Source: Burkholderiales bacterium (GTDB taxonomy: Bacteria; Pseudomonadota; Gammaproteobacteria; Burkholderiales; Burkholderiaceae_C). From it: a stretch of DNA of 50,390 nucleotides. Within the stretch, counting starts at the first letter, position 1, and the number at the start of each line of letters is the position of its first letter. Below, piece by piece: positions 15,447 through 23,908 of the stretch. A program made the position numbers and the translations under genes. A model generated the notes under the pieces. It saw only the letters and a list, made by a program, of their open reading frames with translations, had not been told where the DNA came from and did no database searches. The stretch lies in assembly GCA_016195825.1 (NCBI GenBank), contig JACPYV010000051.1, positions 1 to 50,390 of the forward strand. Direction: 5' to 3'.

Positions 15447-16631
15447 ATGGCCGAGTTCGACGTCCGCTACCTCGATGCCCGGCGCCAGCCGGCGCAGTCG
15501 CGCGTGCAGGCGGCAGACGCGAGCGGCGTGGCGGCAGTGCTGGGCCTGACGCCGGCGGCACTGCTGGCCGTCGAACCCGTCAAGGTCGCCGCGCTGAAGG
15601 CGCGCGGCGGCCGCTTTCCGCGCCGCCAGTTCGCGCAGCAGCTGGCCGTGCTGCTGCGTGCCGGCATTCCGCTGCTGGAGGCGCTGCAGACGCTGCAGTC
15701 GCAGGACAACCCGCCGGCCGTCGGCGCGGCGATGGCGGGCGTCATCGCCCGCATCCAGCTCGGTGAATCGTTCTCGACCGCGCTGGCCTCGCAGCCGCAG
15801 GCCTTCGATGCCCTCTTCGTTGCCGTCGTGGAAGCCAGCGAGCGCAGCGGCCAGGTCGAGCAGGCGCTGTTCGAGCAGGCCAGCTACCTGGCCTGGGTGG
15901 AGCAGCTGCGCGGCAAGCTGGTCGCGGCAGCCATCTACCCAGCCATGCTGATCACGGCAGGCACGGCCGTCGTGCTGTTCCTGCTGGTCTTCGTCGTGCC
16001 GCGCTTTGCGGGGCTGCTGGACGGTGTGGGCGGCGACCTGCCGTTCGCCTCGCGCGCACTGGTCGCGGTGGGCGCTTTCAGCGGCGCACATCCGGTGACG
16101 CTGCTGCTGATTGCGGCGGCACTGATCGCCCTGCCCGTGCTGGCCTGGCAACGCGGCCTGCGTGAGGCCGTGCAGGCGCGGCTGTGGCAGCTGCCGCTGG
16201 TCGGCCCCAAGCTGCACCTGCTGGCCCTGGCCCAGCTCTACCGCGTGCTCGCCATGCTGCTGCTGGCAGGCGTGCCCATCGTGCCGGCATTGGTCAATGC
16301 ACGCGGCGTGGCCGCGGCGCACCTGCGCGCCGCCCTGGACCGTGCGACCGAGACCGTGCGCCTGGGCGAGCGGCTGTCGGGCTCGCTGCAACGCGAGGGC
16401 CTGACGACACCGGTGTCCCTGCGCATGCTGCGCGTGGGCGAGCACAGCGGCGAGCTGGGCGCCATGCTGGCGCAGGCGGCCGGCTTCTACGATGAGGAGT
16501 TGTCGCGGCTGTCCGACCTCGTGACGCGCCTCGTCAACCCGGCGCTGATGCTGATCATGGGCCTGGTCATCGGGACTGTCGTTGTGCTGATGTACCTGCC
16601 GATCTTCCAGCTGGTGGATCAGGTGCAATGA
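15447..16631 (+). CDS. gspF: GspF-like inner-membrane platform protein
   Basis: 394 residues from ATG 15447 (MAEFDVRYLDARRQPAQ, the family N-terminus). A GTG at 15438 that overlaps the gspG stop is a possible alternative start. Two GspF/PilC cytoplasmic domains (FPRRQFAQQLAVLLRAGIPLLEAL and LALAQLYRVLAMLLLAGVPI) are separated and followed by transmembrane segments: ITAGTAVVLFLLVFVVP, VTLLLIAAALIALPVL and LMLIMGLVIGTVVVLMYLP. It forms the membrane platform contacted by the GspE ATPase. Its last bases overlap the GspE start (ATGA 16628-16631). Confidence 0.94.
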   Translation: MAEFDVRYLDARRQPAQSRVQAADASGVAAVLGLTPAALLAVEPVKVAALKARGGRFPRRQFAQQLAVLLRAGIPLLEALQTLQSQDNPPAVGAAMAGVIARIQLGESFSTALASQPQAFDALFVAVVEASERSGQVEQALFEQASYLAWVEQLRGKLVAAAIYPAMLITAGTAVVLFLLVFVVPRFAGLLDGVGGDLPFASRALVAVGAFSGAHPVTLLLIAAALIALPVLAWQRGLREAVQARLWQLPLVGPKLHLLALAQLYRVLAMLLLAGVPIVPALVNARGVAAAHLRAALDRATETVRLGERLSGSLQREGLTTPVSLRMLRVGEHSGELGAMLAQAAGFYDEELSRLSDLVTRLVNPALMLIMGLVIGTVVVLMYLPIFQLVDQVQ

Positions 16632-18166
16632 ACGCAGCCATCGACACAACGCCGGACGTGCTGGACCGATTGCCGGCGTCCGACGCGCCGTGGACGCTGA
16701 CCTTCGAGCCCTGGCCCCACGCCGATGCACAGCGCTGGCGCGCGGTGATGGCCTCGTCCGCACGCGGCCGGCTGGCGCTGCTGGCCGACCGGCCCCTGGA
16801 GCCCCTGCTGCGGCTGCGCATCGAGTCGCGGCTGAAGAAGCCGGTGCTCTGGTGGCCTTGCGAGGCGGCCGACGTCGACGCGCTGCTGGAAGCCGGTCAG
16901 GCCGACTACCGGGCGCTGGGCTCGATGGCCGAGACCTTCGGCGACGGCAGGCATGCCGAGGTCGCACAGGAGCTGTCGGCGCTGAACCTGTCGGAGCAAG
17001 CCAGCCCCGTCGTGCGCCTGCTGGACGCGACGCTGTACGACGCGTTGCAGGACGGCGCCAGTGACATCCATTTCGAGTGCCAGTTGCGCGGCATGAAGAT
17101 CCGCAGCCGCATCGACGGCGTCATGCTGGATGTGAAGGCCATCGACGGCGTGCAGGCGGCCGAGCAGCTGGTCTCGCGGCTCAAGGTCATGGCCGAGCTG
17201 GACATCGGCGAGCGACGGCTGCCACAGGACGGCCGCTTCAAGCTGCGCGTACAGGGGCGCGAGGTGGATTTCCGCCTGTCCATCATGCCCAGCGTGTTCG
17301 GCGAGGACGCCGTCGTGCGCGTGCTGGACCGCGCGCAGGTGGAGGCGCAGGGCGCGCTGACGCTGGACGCGCTGGGCTTCGAGCCCGAGGCGCGTGCGCA
17401 GATCCGCGCGCTGGCGCGCCAGCCTCACGGCATGCTGCTCGTCACCGGCCCCACAGGCTCCGGCAAGACGACCACGCTGTACGCCGCGATCAGCGAGGTC
17501 AACACCGGGCGCGACAAGATCATCACCATCGAAGACCCGGTGGAGTACCAGCTGCCCGGCGTCGTGCAGATCCCTGTCAACGAAAAGAAGGGGCTGAGCT
17601 TTGCGCGCGGCCTGCGCTCGGTGCTGCGCCACGACCCCGACCGCGTGATGGTGGGCGAGATCCGCGACGCAGAGACGGCACAGATCGCCGTGCAGGCGGC
17701 GCTGACCGGCCACCTGGTCTTCAGCACCGTGCATGCCAACAACGCCTTCGACGTGGTGGGCCGCTTCATGCACATGGGGCTGGACCTCTACAACGTCGTG
17801 TCGGCGCTGAACGGCGTGCTGGCGCAGCGGCTGATGCGCATCAACTGCCGCCACTGCCTGACCCCGCTGGCGACGACGCCGGCCCAGCTGCGCGACCACG
17901 GCTTGCCCGATGACGCGACGCTGCTGCACGGCCGCGGCTGCACACATTGCCGCGGCACGGGCTACAAGGGCCGCCGCGCGGTCAGCGAGCTGCTGTGGCT
18001 GGACGACGAGCTGCGCGACCTCATCGCCAGCCGCGCACCGCTCTCCCGCATCAAGGAAGCCGCACGCGGGCGGGGCATGCGCTCACTGCGGGATGCGGCG
18101 GTCGCGCTGGTGATGCGTGGTGACTCCACACTGGAGGAGCTCGAACGTGTCACGCTCGCGGACTGA
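16628..18166 (+). CDS. gspE: GspE-like secretion ATPase
   Basis: 512 residues. Walker A GPTGSGKTTT with K280; Asp and His boxes around TIEDPVEYQLPG and HLVFSTVHANNAFD; Walker B region VMVGEIRDAETAQ. A C-terminal zinc-binding tetracysteine is present as CRHC and CTHC (about residues 406-440), as in GspE/PilB. The N-terminal N1E-like part (about 1-110) is short. It should hydrolyse ATP as a cytoplasmic hexamer to drive pseudopilus assembly. The start overlaps gspF by 4 bases, and the gspL-like gene begins inside its 3' end. Confidence 0.95.
   Translation: MNAAIDTTPDVLDRLPASDAPWTLTFEPWPHADAQRWRAVMASSARGRLALLADRPLEPLLRLRIESRLKKPVLWWPCEAADVDALLEAGQADYRALGSMAETFGDGRHAEVAQELSALNLSEQASPVVRLLDATLYDALQDGASDIHFECQLRGMKIRSRIDGVMLDVKAIDGVQAAEQLVSRLKVMAELDIGERRLPQDGRFKLRVQGREVDFRLSIMPSVFGEDAVVRVLDRAQVEAQGALTLDALGFEPEARAQIRALARQPHGMLLVTGPTGSGKTTTLYAAISEVNTGRDKIITIEDPVEYQLPGVVQIPVNEKKGLSFARGLRSVLRHDPDRVMVGEIRDAETAQIAVQAALTGHLVFSTVHANNAFDVVGRFMHMGLDLYNVVSALNGVLAQRLMRINCRHCLTPLATTPAQLRDHGLPDDATLLHGRGCTHCRGTGYKGRRAVSELLWLDDELRDLIASRAPLSRIKEAARGRGMRSLRDAAVALVMRGDSTLEELERVTLAD
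18133..18139 (+). promoter_or_regulatory. Strong Shine-Dalgarno for the GspL/PilN-like gene
   Basis: GGAGGAG lies 7 bases before GTG 18147, inside the end of gspE. It decides this GTG as the start over the further upstream in-frame ATG at 18117. Confidence 0.75.
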
Positions 18167-19214
18167 ACGGCTGCTGCTGGCAGCAGACGGCGCCGTCATC
18201 GAAGCGCAAGGCCAGGCCTGGCCGGACTTCGCGGCTTGGTGCGCGGCACATGCGGGCGCGCGTGTCGAACTGCTGGCCGGGCCGGACCGCATGCACAGCT
18301 TGCAAGTGCCCGACGACCTGCCGCTGGCCGACGAGGCCGCGCTGCTGGGCTATGCGCGGCTGCAGTTCACGCATTACTTCGGGCCTGCAGCCCAACACTG
18401 GCCACTGGCGCCATGGGATGGCGGCGCCTGCGCGCTGACCGATGCGGACGGCCTGGCGACGCTGCAGGCCAGCGCCGCCGCGCAGCGTGTGCGCATCACC
18501 TCGCTGCGGCCCAGCTGGACGCTGGTGGCGCCGACCGACGGCGACACCGCCGTCATCGACGAGGGCATGCTGACGTGGCTGCGCTGGCGCGACGGCCGCC
18601 TTGCCGAACTGCAGCAGCGCCATGTCGACGACGAGCTGTTGCATGAGCTCCAGGGTGCGCGCGTCATCCAGGCCAGGGAAGCGCTGGGCCACCCCGGCCG
18701 GCAGCCCGGGCCGGACTTCATCCCCCAGCCCTCGCGCATGCGGCCGCTGATGTGGGCCTGGGCCGCCACGGCGGCGGCGGCCTGTGCGCTGGTCGCTGTA
18801 CAGGCCCAGGGGCAGCACGAGGAAGGACTGCGCCTGGCCGAACAGGCGGCCGTTCTGGATCGCATCGCCCGCCCCGCGCCGACCACCCCGACCAAGGCCC
18901 CCAACCCCGCCGCACGCGCCCGCGCCTGGGCCGTGTCCCAGCAGCTGGGCACCGACTGGGCCGCTCTGTGGACCGACGTGGAACGCGCGCTACCGCCGGG
19001 CCTGCAACTGGCCGCGCTGGACTTGGACCACCAGGCGCTGCGGCTTGAGGGCCAGGCCGGCGATCCGGACGCCGTCACGCGGCTGGTGGACCGGCTGACG
19101 TTGCAGGCCACGCCGGGTGAAGAAGTCGTGCTGACCCGGCTGCAGCGCCCCGACGCGGCCGGTGATGCCGGCCTGCGCTTCGAAGTCGTGCGACGCGGCG
19201 GAGCCGTGCGATGA
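18147..19214 (+). CDS. GspL/PilN-like inner-membrane assembly protein ('secretion system X' transmembrane protein)
   Basis: 355 residues from GTG 18147, overlapping the end of gspE by 20 bases. Residues 1-190 form a cytoplasmic, actin-like GspL/PilM-type region without clear motifs (RTERLLLAADGAVIEAQ). One transmembrane helix follows (about 197-215, MWAWAATAAAACALVAVQAQ). A coiled segment and a small ferredoxin-like periplasmic domain (about 265-345, LPPGLQLAALDLDHQALRLEG) then resemble PilN/GspL. Position after gspE and before a GspM-sized gene supports an assembly-platform role. Similarity is structural in type, so the name is by analogy. The next start overlaps its stop by 4 bases. Confidence 0.75.
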   Translation: MSRSRTERLLLAADGAVIEAQGQAWPDFAAWCAAHAGARVELLAGPDRMHSLQVPDDLPLADEAALLGYARLQFTHYFGPAAQHWPLAPWDGGACALTDADGLATLQASAAAQRVRITSLRPSWTLVAPTDGDTAVIDEGMLTWLRWRDGRLAELQQRHVDDELLHELQGARVIQAREALGHPGRQPGPDFIPQPSRMRPLMWAWAATAAAACALVAVQAQGQHEEGLRLAEQAAVLDRIARPAPTTPTKAPNPAARARAWAVSQQLGTDWAALWTDVERALPPGLQLAALDLDHQALRLEGQAGDPDAVTRLVDRLTLQATPGEEVVLTRLQRPDAAGDAGLRFEVVRRGGAVR

Positions 19215-19726
19215 AGCGCTGGTCAACCCTGGTGCGCCGCATCGGCTGGCCGGCTGCGCTGGCCGCGTCACTGACGGGGGCCGCCATCGTGGGCGCCCTC
19301 TGGCTGCCCCGCGAGCAGGCCACGCTGGACGCGCAGCGCTTGGCCCTCACGGCCCGCCGCGCCGCGCTGATGACGCACCGCCCGGCCGCCCTCGCGAGCG
19401 ACGACGGCGTGGCGCTGGCCGCCAGCCTGCCGCCCGATGGCGAACGCCAGGCGCGCACCGCCGCGCTGCTGGCACTGGCCACCGAGCTGGGCCTGCCCTG
19501 GCCGCGCAGCGAGTTCCGCTACCAGGCCGACCGCGAGCTGGGCCTGGCGCAGTACCGCGTGGCGATGCAGCTCAGCGGCCGCTACGGCGCAGTGCGCGAC
19601 TTCGTCGCCGAGGCCCTGAGGCGCGACCCTGCGCTGGCACTGGACAGCCTGCGCCTGCGCCGCGAGGCCAACGGCCAGCTCAAGGCCGAGCTGGCCTGGG
19701 TGCTGCACATGCAGGCGGCGAAATGA
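19211..19726 (+). CDS. GspM/PilO-like bitopic membrane protein
   Basis: 171 residues. One N-terminal transmembrane helix (about 12-31, WPAALAASLTGAAIVGALWL) is followed by a short helical stretch and an alpha/beta periplasmic domain (FRYQADRELGLAQYRVAMQLSGRYGAVRDFVAEALRRDP). The end of that run resembles the PilO/GspM ferredoxin-like fold, where a GxYxxVxxFL motif is common. It likely dimerises with the GspL/PilN-like protein in the inner-membrane platform. Stop and next start overlap by 4 bases. Confidence 0.72.
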   Translation: MKRWSTLVRRIGWPAALAASLTGAAIVGALWLPREQATLDAQRLALTARRAALMTHRPAALASDDGVALAASLPPDGERQARTAALLALATELGLPWPRSEFRYQADRELGLAQYRVAMQLSGRYGAVRDFVAEALRRDPALALDSLRLRREANGQLKAELAWVLHMQAAK

Positions 19727-20235
19727 AGCGGCCCGCACCTCGCCAGTTGGCGCTCTTCAGCGCGCTGGGCCTGAGCCTCGCGGCGACGGCCTGGGTGGCG
19801 CGCGACGACGCGCCCGAACCGGTCACCGCGCCGCGCCGCGCGATGCTGACGGTAGCGGCGGCAACGCGAGCTGACTGGCCCGGCCCGGCCGCCAGCGCGC
19901 GCGCCGAATGGCCGGCGCTGGACGCCCAGGCCCGCGCCGCCTGGGGCGAGGCCGCGCCCGTCACCGCGGCTGCACCAGCGCCGGCGCCGCCGACCGAGGT
20001 GGTCGCCGAAGAGCCTCCGCCGCCCACCGCCCCACCCTTTCCCTATCAGCTCGTCGGCCGCCTGACCGACAGCCGCCCGCGCGCCATCCTGAACAACGCG
20101 CAGCGCAGCGCGGTCGTCGGCGCAGGCGAGGTCATCGACGGTCAGTGGCGCGTCGACGCCGTCGAGCCCGGCGGCCTGCGCCTGACCTATCTGCCGCTGG
20201 GCCTCGCCCAGTTCATCCCTTTCGTCGCCGCATGA
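19723..20235 (+). CDS. GspC/PilP-like protein (databases sometimes call it 'secretion system X translation initiation factor')
   Basis: 170 residues from ATG 19723; the longer frame upstream shadows the previous gene. An N-terminal hydrophobic segment (about 8-22) precedes a long Ala/Pro-rich linker (about 75-105). The C-terminal domain is compact and GspC-HR-like: FPYQLVGRLTDSRPRAILNN, then SAVVGAGEVIDGQWRVDAVE and YLPLGLAQFIPF. That layout fits a periplasmic bridge between inner-membrane platform and secretin. The 'translation initiation factor' label carried by relatives looks like a propagated error caused by the Ala/Pro-rich linker. It is coupled to gspD by a 4-base overlap. Confidence 0.7.
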   Translation: MKRPAPRQLALFSALGLSLAATAWVARDDAPEPVTAPRRAMLTVAAATRADWPGPAASARAEWPALDAQARAAWGEAAPVTAAAPAPAPPTEVVAEEPPPPTAPPFPYQLVGRLTDSRPRAILNNAQRSAVVGAGEVIDGQWRVDAVEPGGLRLTYLPLGLAQFIPFVAA

Positions 20236-22391
20236 TCCGAGCCTCCGCCACTGCCCTGCTTCTCCTGCTGCTGACCGCCTGCGCCGCCAACCCCGCGCTG
20301 CGCGAGGCCGACGCACTGGCCCGTCGCGGCGAGCACGAGGGCGCCTGGCGGCTGCTGCGCGATGCGGCAACGGCTGCGCCACAGGACGCCGAGCTGCGCA
20401 GCGCGCTACAGCGCCAGCGCGAGCTGAGCCTGCTGGCACTGGCCACCCAGGCCGAGAGTACCCGCGCCGTGGGCCAGCTCGACGCGACGGCCGAGCTGCT
20501 GCGGCGCATGGAAGCCGTCGACGCCCAGGCACCACGCACCCGCGCACTGCAGGCGGCGCTGCGCCGCGCGCGCGGCCACGAGGCCCGGCTGGCCCAGGCC
20601 TCGCGCCAGCTGCAGGCCGGCCAACTGGACGCCGCACGCGACACGGTGACCCAAGTGCTGGCCGAAGACCCGGGCCAGCCGCTGGCCTTGTCACTGCAAC
20701 AGAAGCTGCGCCAGCGCTACGCGCCGCCACCGGTGCCGTCCACGCTGGCGGCGGCCTACCAGAAGCCCGTCAGCCTGGAGTTCCGCGACGCGCCGCTGCG
20801 CACGGTGTTCGAGGCACTGGGCCGCGGCGCTGGCGTCAACTTCGTGTTCGACAAGGACGTGAAGGCCGATGCGCGCGTGAGCCTGTACCTGAAGGACGTC
20901 AGCGTCGACGAGGCCATGCGCGTGGTGCTCAGCACGCAGCAGCTGGAGCGCAAGCTGCTCAACGACAACTCGGTGCTGATCTACCCCAACACGCCGCAGA
21001 AGCAGCGCGAGCACCAGGAGCTGGTGACGCGCAGCTTCTACCTGAACAATGCCGACGTGAAGCAGGCCCAGGCGCTGGTGCGCATGATGGCCAAGACGCG
21101 CGACCTGTTCGTCGACGAGCGGCTGAATCTGCTGGTGGCGCGCGACACGCCCGAGGTCATCGCGATGATCGAGCAGCTCATCGCCGGGCTGGACCTGCCC
21201 GAGCCCGAGGTGATGCTGGACGTGGAGGTGCTGGAGCTGGGCAGCGACCGCACGGCCGAGGCTGGCCTGAACTGGGCGACCGACGCGACCTACGGCAGCG
21301 CCGATGTCGCCGCGGCCCTGGTGCCTTGGAGTTCGCGCGGCAGCTTCCGCACGCTGGTGGCAAACCCGGTGGTCGCGGCGCGGCTCAAAGGCACGACGGG
21401 CGCCAGCAACCTGCTGGCCAACCCCAAGCTGCGCGCGCGCAACAAGGAGAAGGCCAAGATCCAGATCGGCGACCGCGTGCCGGTGTTCACCAGCACGTCC
21501 ACAGCCAACGTGGGTGTGTCCACGGCCGTGACCTACATCGACGTGGGCCTGAAGCTGGAGGTGGAGCCCACGGTGCAACTGGACAACGAGGTGGTCATGA
21601 AGGTCAACCTCGAGGTCAGCAGCTTGGGGCTGAAGGAGAGCTCGGGCGGCCCACAGCCCACCAGCGCCTACCGCATCGGCTCGCGCACGGCGAGCACCTC
21701 GCTGCGACTGCGTGACGGTGAGACGCAGGTGCTGGCCGGTCTCATCAACGACGAGGACCGCAAGAACATCAGCGGCGTGCCCTATGCGTCGGAGGCACCG
21801 CTGCTGGGGCGCCTCTTCGGCGTGCACACCGACAGCCGCAAGAAGACCGAGATCGTGCTGCTGATCACGCCGCACGTGCTGCGCAACCTCAGCCTGCCGG
21901 ATGCCAGCCAGAGCATCCTGGCCTCGGGCTTCGACGCCAACCCGGGCGCCGAAGGCGTGCGGCTGCGCTCCCGCGGCAGCGTGGCGGCGCCGCTGTCCGG
22001 CGACACGCTGGCGCCGGTGGTGCAGCCGGCCTCTGTGGCAAAGCCGGGCGAGGCCGTCGTCGAGCTGCAGACCTCCGCCAACACTGCCGTCGGCGAGACG
22101 CTTACGGTCGGCCTGACCAACACCGCCGCCGTGCCCGTGGCCGGCACGCTGACCTACGACGTGTCGCTCTTCACGCGCGCCGATGCGGGCGGCGCCGAGG
22201 CCAGCAGCGGCAGCGTTGATGTGGCACTCGCGCCGCAGGCTCAAACGGTCATCGTGCTGCGCGCGCGGCCCGGCTCGGCAGGTCAGTCGGGCATCGTCGA
22301 GTTCGTCAATGCCAAGGCCACGGGCGCCAAGGGAGAGCCGCTCAACGTGCGGGTGGAAGGCGAAGGCAATGTTGAAGTCCGCGCCAACTGA
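20232..22391 (+). CDS. gspD: GspD-like secretin, lipoprotein, with C-terminal cohesin-like domain
   Basis: 719 residues. A lipobox (LLLTAC, Cys17) gives an outer-membrane-targeted lipoprotein. Residues about 20-165 are helical and TPR-like. Then come an STN/N0-type domain (VSLEFRDAPLRTVFEALG), an N1 domain (TRSFYLNNADVKQAQALVR) and the secretin beta-barrel with VEVLELGSDRTAEAGLNW, VEPTVQLDNEVVMKVNLEVS and the signature ETQVLAGLINDEDRKN-VPYASEAPLLGRLF. The last about 120 residues (from about 600) are a beta-sandwich resembling a cohesin domain (VELQTSANTAVGETLTVGL). Cohesin-like tails mark the secretins of this T2SS variant rather than classical GspD. The gene overlaps the next pseudopilin gene by 23 bases. 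Confidence 0.92.
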   Translation: MIRASATALLLLLLTACAANPALREADALARRGEHEGAWRLLRDAATAAPQDAELRSALQRQRELSLLALATQAESTRAVGQLDATAELLRRMEAVDAQAPRTRALQAALRRARGHEARLAQASRQLQAGQLDAARDTVTQVLAEDPGQPLALSLQQKLRQRYAPPPVPSTLAAAYQKPVSLEFRDAPLRTVFEALGRGAGVNFVFDKDVKADARVSLYLKDVSVDEAMRVVLSTQQLERKLLNDNSVLIYPNTPQKQREHQELVTRSFYLNNADVKQAQALVRMMAKTRDLFVDERLNLLVARDTPEVIAMIEQLIAGLDLPEPEVMLDVEVLELGSDRTAEAGLNWATDATYGSADVAAALVPWSSRGSFRTLVANPVVAARLKGTTGASNLLANPKLRARNKEKAKIQIGDRVPVFTSTSTANVGVSTAVTYIDVGLKLEVEPTVQLDNEVVMKVNLEVSSLGLKESSGGPQPTSAYRIGSRTASTSLRLRDGETQVLAGLINDEDRKNISGVPYASEAPLLGRLFGVHTDSRKKTEIVLLITPHVLRNLSLPDASQSILASGFDANPGAEGVRLRSRGSVAAPLSGDTLAPVVQPASVAKPGEAVVELQTSANTAVGETLTVGLTNTAAVPVAGTLTYDVSLFTRADAGGAEASSGSVDVALAPQAQTVIVLRARPGSAGQSGIVEFVNAKATGAKGEPLNVRVEGEGNVEVRAN

Positions 22392-22857
22392 GCAGCGCGG
22401 CTTCACGCTGGTGGAGATGATGGCGGTGGTCACCATCATCGGCATCCTCGCCGCCGCGGCGCAGCCGCTGGCCGTCTGGGTGCACAAGCGCCAGCGAGAG
22501 GCCGAACTGCGCCAGGCGCTGCGCACCATGCGCAACGGGCTGGACGCCTATTGGCAGGCCGCGCACGACGGCCGCATCACGCTGAAGGCCGGCGACAGCG
22601 GCTACCCGCCGGACCTCGACAGCCTGGTGCACGGCGTGCCTGACGCCAAGGACCCGGCGCGACAGAAGCGCCTCTATTTCCTGCGCCGCCTGCCGCGTGA
22701 CCCGCTGGCCGATGCGAGCATGCCCGCCGCACAGACCTGGGGGCTGCGCAGCTACGACAGCCCGCCCGAGTCGCCCGCGCCGGGTCGCGACGTGTTCGAC
22801 GTCTACTCACGCGCCGAGGGCATCGCCATCGATGGCTCGCGCTACCGGGACTGGTGA
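22369..22857 (+). CDS. Pseudopilin, PulG-like 1 of secretion system X
   Basis: 162 residues from ATG 22369. The prepilin signal QRG|FTLVEMMAVVTIIGILAA (cleavage after Gly11, Glu5 of the mature protein present) is followed by a GspG-like helix (RQREAELRQALRTMRNGLDAY) and a C-terminal part with YPPDLDSLVHG, LRRLPRDPLAD and DVYSRAEGIAIDG. It is longer than GspG and ends in a conserved DG-x-x-YRDW. It is probably a minor pseudopilin. It begins 23 bases inside gspD, and its own stop overlaps the next start (TGATG). Confidence 0.88.
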   Translation: MLKSAPTEQRGFTLVEMMAVVTIIGILAAAAQPLAVWVHKRQREAELRQALRTMRNGLDAYWQAAHDGRITLKAGDSGYPPDLDSLVHGVPDAKDPARQKRLYFLRRLPRDPLADASMPAAQTWGLRSYDSPPESPAPGRDVFDVYSRAEGIAIDGSRYRDW

Positions 22858-23237
22858 TGAAGCCAGCGCGAGGTTTTACCCTCATCGAACTCATCGTGGT
22901 GATGGCCATCGTGTCCTTGCTGGCCAGCATCGCGGCGCCGCGCTATTTCCATTCGGTGGACCGCGCCAAGCACAACGCGCTGCGCTCGTCGCTGGCCGTC
23001 ATGCGCGACGCGCTGGACAAGTACGCCGCCGACAAGGGACGCTACCCAGACTCGCTGGATCAACTGGTGCAGGACCGCTACCTGCGCCAAGTGCCGGAGG
23101 ACCCATTGACGGGCCAGACAGCCAGCTGGGTCACGCTGCCGCCCCCGACCAACGCCGATCTCCCCGGTCAGGTCGGCGATGTGCGCAGCGGCGCCGCCTG
23201 CCGGGCGCCGGACGGGAGCCTGTATGCGGACTGGTGA
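22857..23237 (+). CDS. Pseudopilin, PulG-like 2 of secretion system X
   Basis: 126 residues from ATG 22857 (a GTG at 22854 is also in frame). Short leader then RG|FTLIELIVVMAIVSLLASIAAPRYF, with Glu at mature position 5. The helix NALRSSLAVMRDALDKYAADKGRYPDSLDQLV and VPEDPLTG are GspG-like. The C-terminus (DGSLYADW) echoes the DG-x-x-YRDW end of the preceding pseudopilin, which suggests duplication. It should be assembled into the pseudopilus after processing by a peptidase encoded elsewhere. Confidence 0.88.
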   Translation: MKPARGFTLIELIVVMAIVSLLASIAAPRYFHSVDRAKHNALRSSLAVMRDALDKYAADKGRYPDSLDQLVQDRYLRQVPEDPLTGQTASWVTLPPPTNADLPGQVGDVRSGAACRAPDGSLYADW

Positions 23238-23775
23238 ATCGATGTCCCCAAGCGGGCGGACAGGCCTCCCGCTCGCCGCCGGGACGCGCAACCGCGGCTT
23301 CACTTACCTCTTGTTGCTTTTCGTCCTGGCCCTCGGTGGCGTCGCGCTGGCCGCGCTGGGTGAACAGGAGCTGACCCGCCAGCAGCGCGCGCGTGAGGCT
23401 GAGCTGCGCTTCCGGGGCGAAGCCATCGCCGCCGCGCTGGGCCGCTATGCCGAGCGCACGCCGGTGGGGCACCTTCCACTGCCGCAGCGGCTGGACGAGC
23501 TGCTGGCGGACCGGCGTTTCCCCAAGGCCCAGCGGCATCTGCGCCAGCTGTATGCGGACCCCTTCACTGGCAAGGCCGACTGGGAGCTGGTGCTGGGCCA
23601 GGCCGCCGTCGCGACCGCAGGAGAAGGCGGCGCCAGCGCGCCGACGGCCGGCGGCATCGTCGGCGTGCGCAGCGCGTCGCCACGACGCCTGCTGGCCACC
23701 GCCAACGGGCACGCCACAGCCCACGACTGGGTGTTCATGACGCCGACGACGGCGCCCAATTCCCCGCCCGAATGA
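23224..23775 (+). CDS. Pseudopilin-like protein 3 of secretion system X
   Basis: 183 residues from ATG 23224 (GGGAG 7 bases upstream, 14-base overlap with the previous gene); ATG 23242 is an alternative. The leader is unusually long (about 22 residues before NRG|FTYLLLLFVLALGGVALAALGEQ), and Glu5 of the mature protein is replaced by Leu (FTYLL), as happens in some tip pseudopilins (GspK). The helix TRQQRAREAELRFRGEAIAAALGRYAE and LPLPQRLDELLADRRFP resemble GspG/GspK-like minor subunits. The loss of Glu5 fits an initiating tip subunit. It is the last structural gene of the operon. Confidence 0.8.
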   Translation: MRTGESMSPSGRTGLPLAAGTRNRGFTYLLLLFVLALGGVALAALGEQELTRQQRAREAELRFRGEAIAAALGRYAERTPVGHLPLPQRLDELLADRRFPKAQRHLRQLYADPFTGKADWELVLGQAAVATAGEGGASAPTAGGIVGVRSASPRRLLATANGHATAHDWVFMTPTTAPNSPPE

Positions 23776-23778
23776 TCC

Positions 23779-23833
23779 GAACGGCTCATGCCCCGTGCAA
23801 GTCTTCAACGCACGGTCATGCCAGCTGCCTAGA
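23779..23833 (+). promoter_or_regulatory. Shared split motif upstream of the epsA-like gene (copy B)
   Basis: ACGGCTCATGC (23781-23791), a 19-base spacer, then CACGGTCA (23811-23818) and GCTGCCTA (23824-23831). It matches the element before gspG. It lies about 78 bases before the regulator's ATG. TAGAGT just after could serve as a -10, but no matching -35 was found at normal spacing. Confidence 0.5.
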
Positions 23834-23908
23834 GTTTCCGCTCTGTGAGTTCGTTGCGAAGTTTTGTGACGCCCCCTTTTGCTACCTGCGACGCCGAACA
23901 CGCTGCCC

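Noticed and set aside
19723..20235. A translation initiation factor, as relatives are sometimes labelled
   Set aside because: There is no GTPase or initiation-factor motif. The protein has a membrane anchor, an Ala/Pro linker and a GspC/PilP-like domain, and sits between secretion genes.
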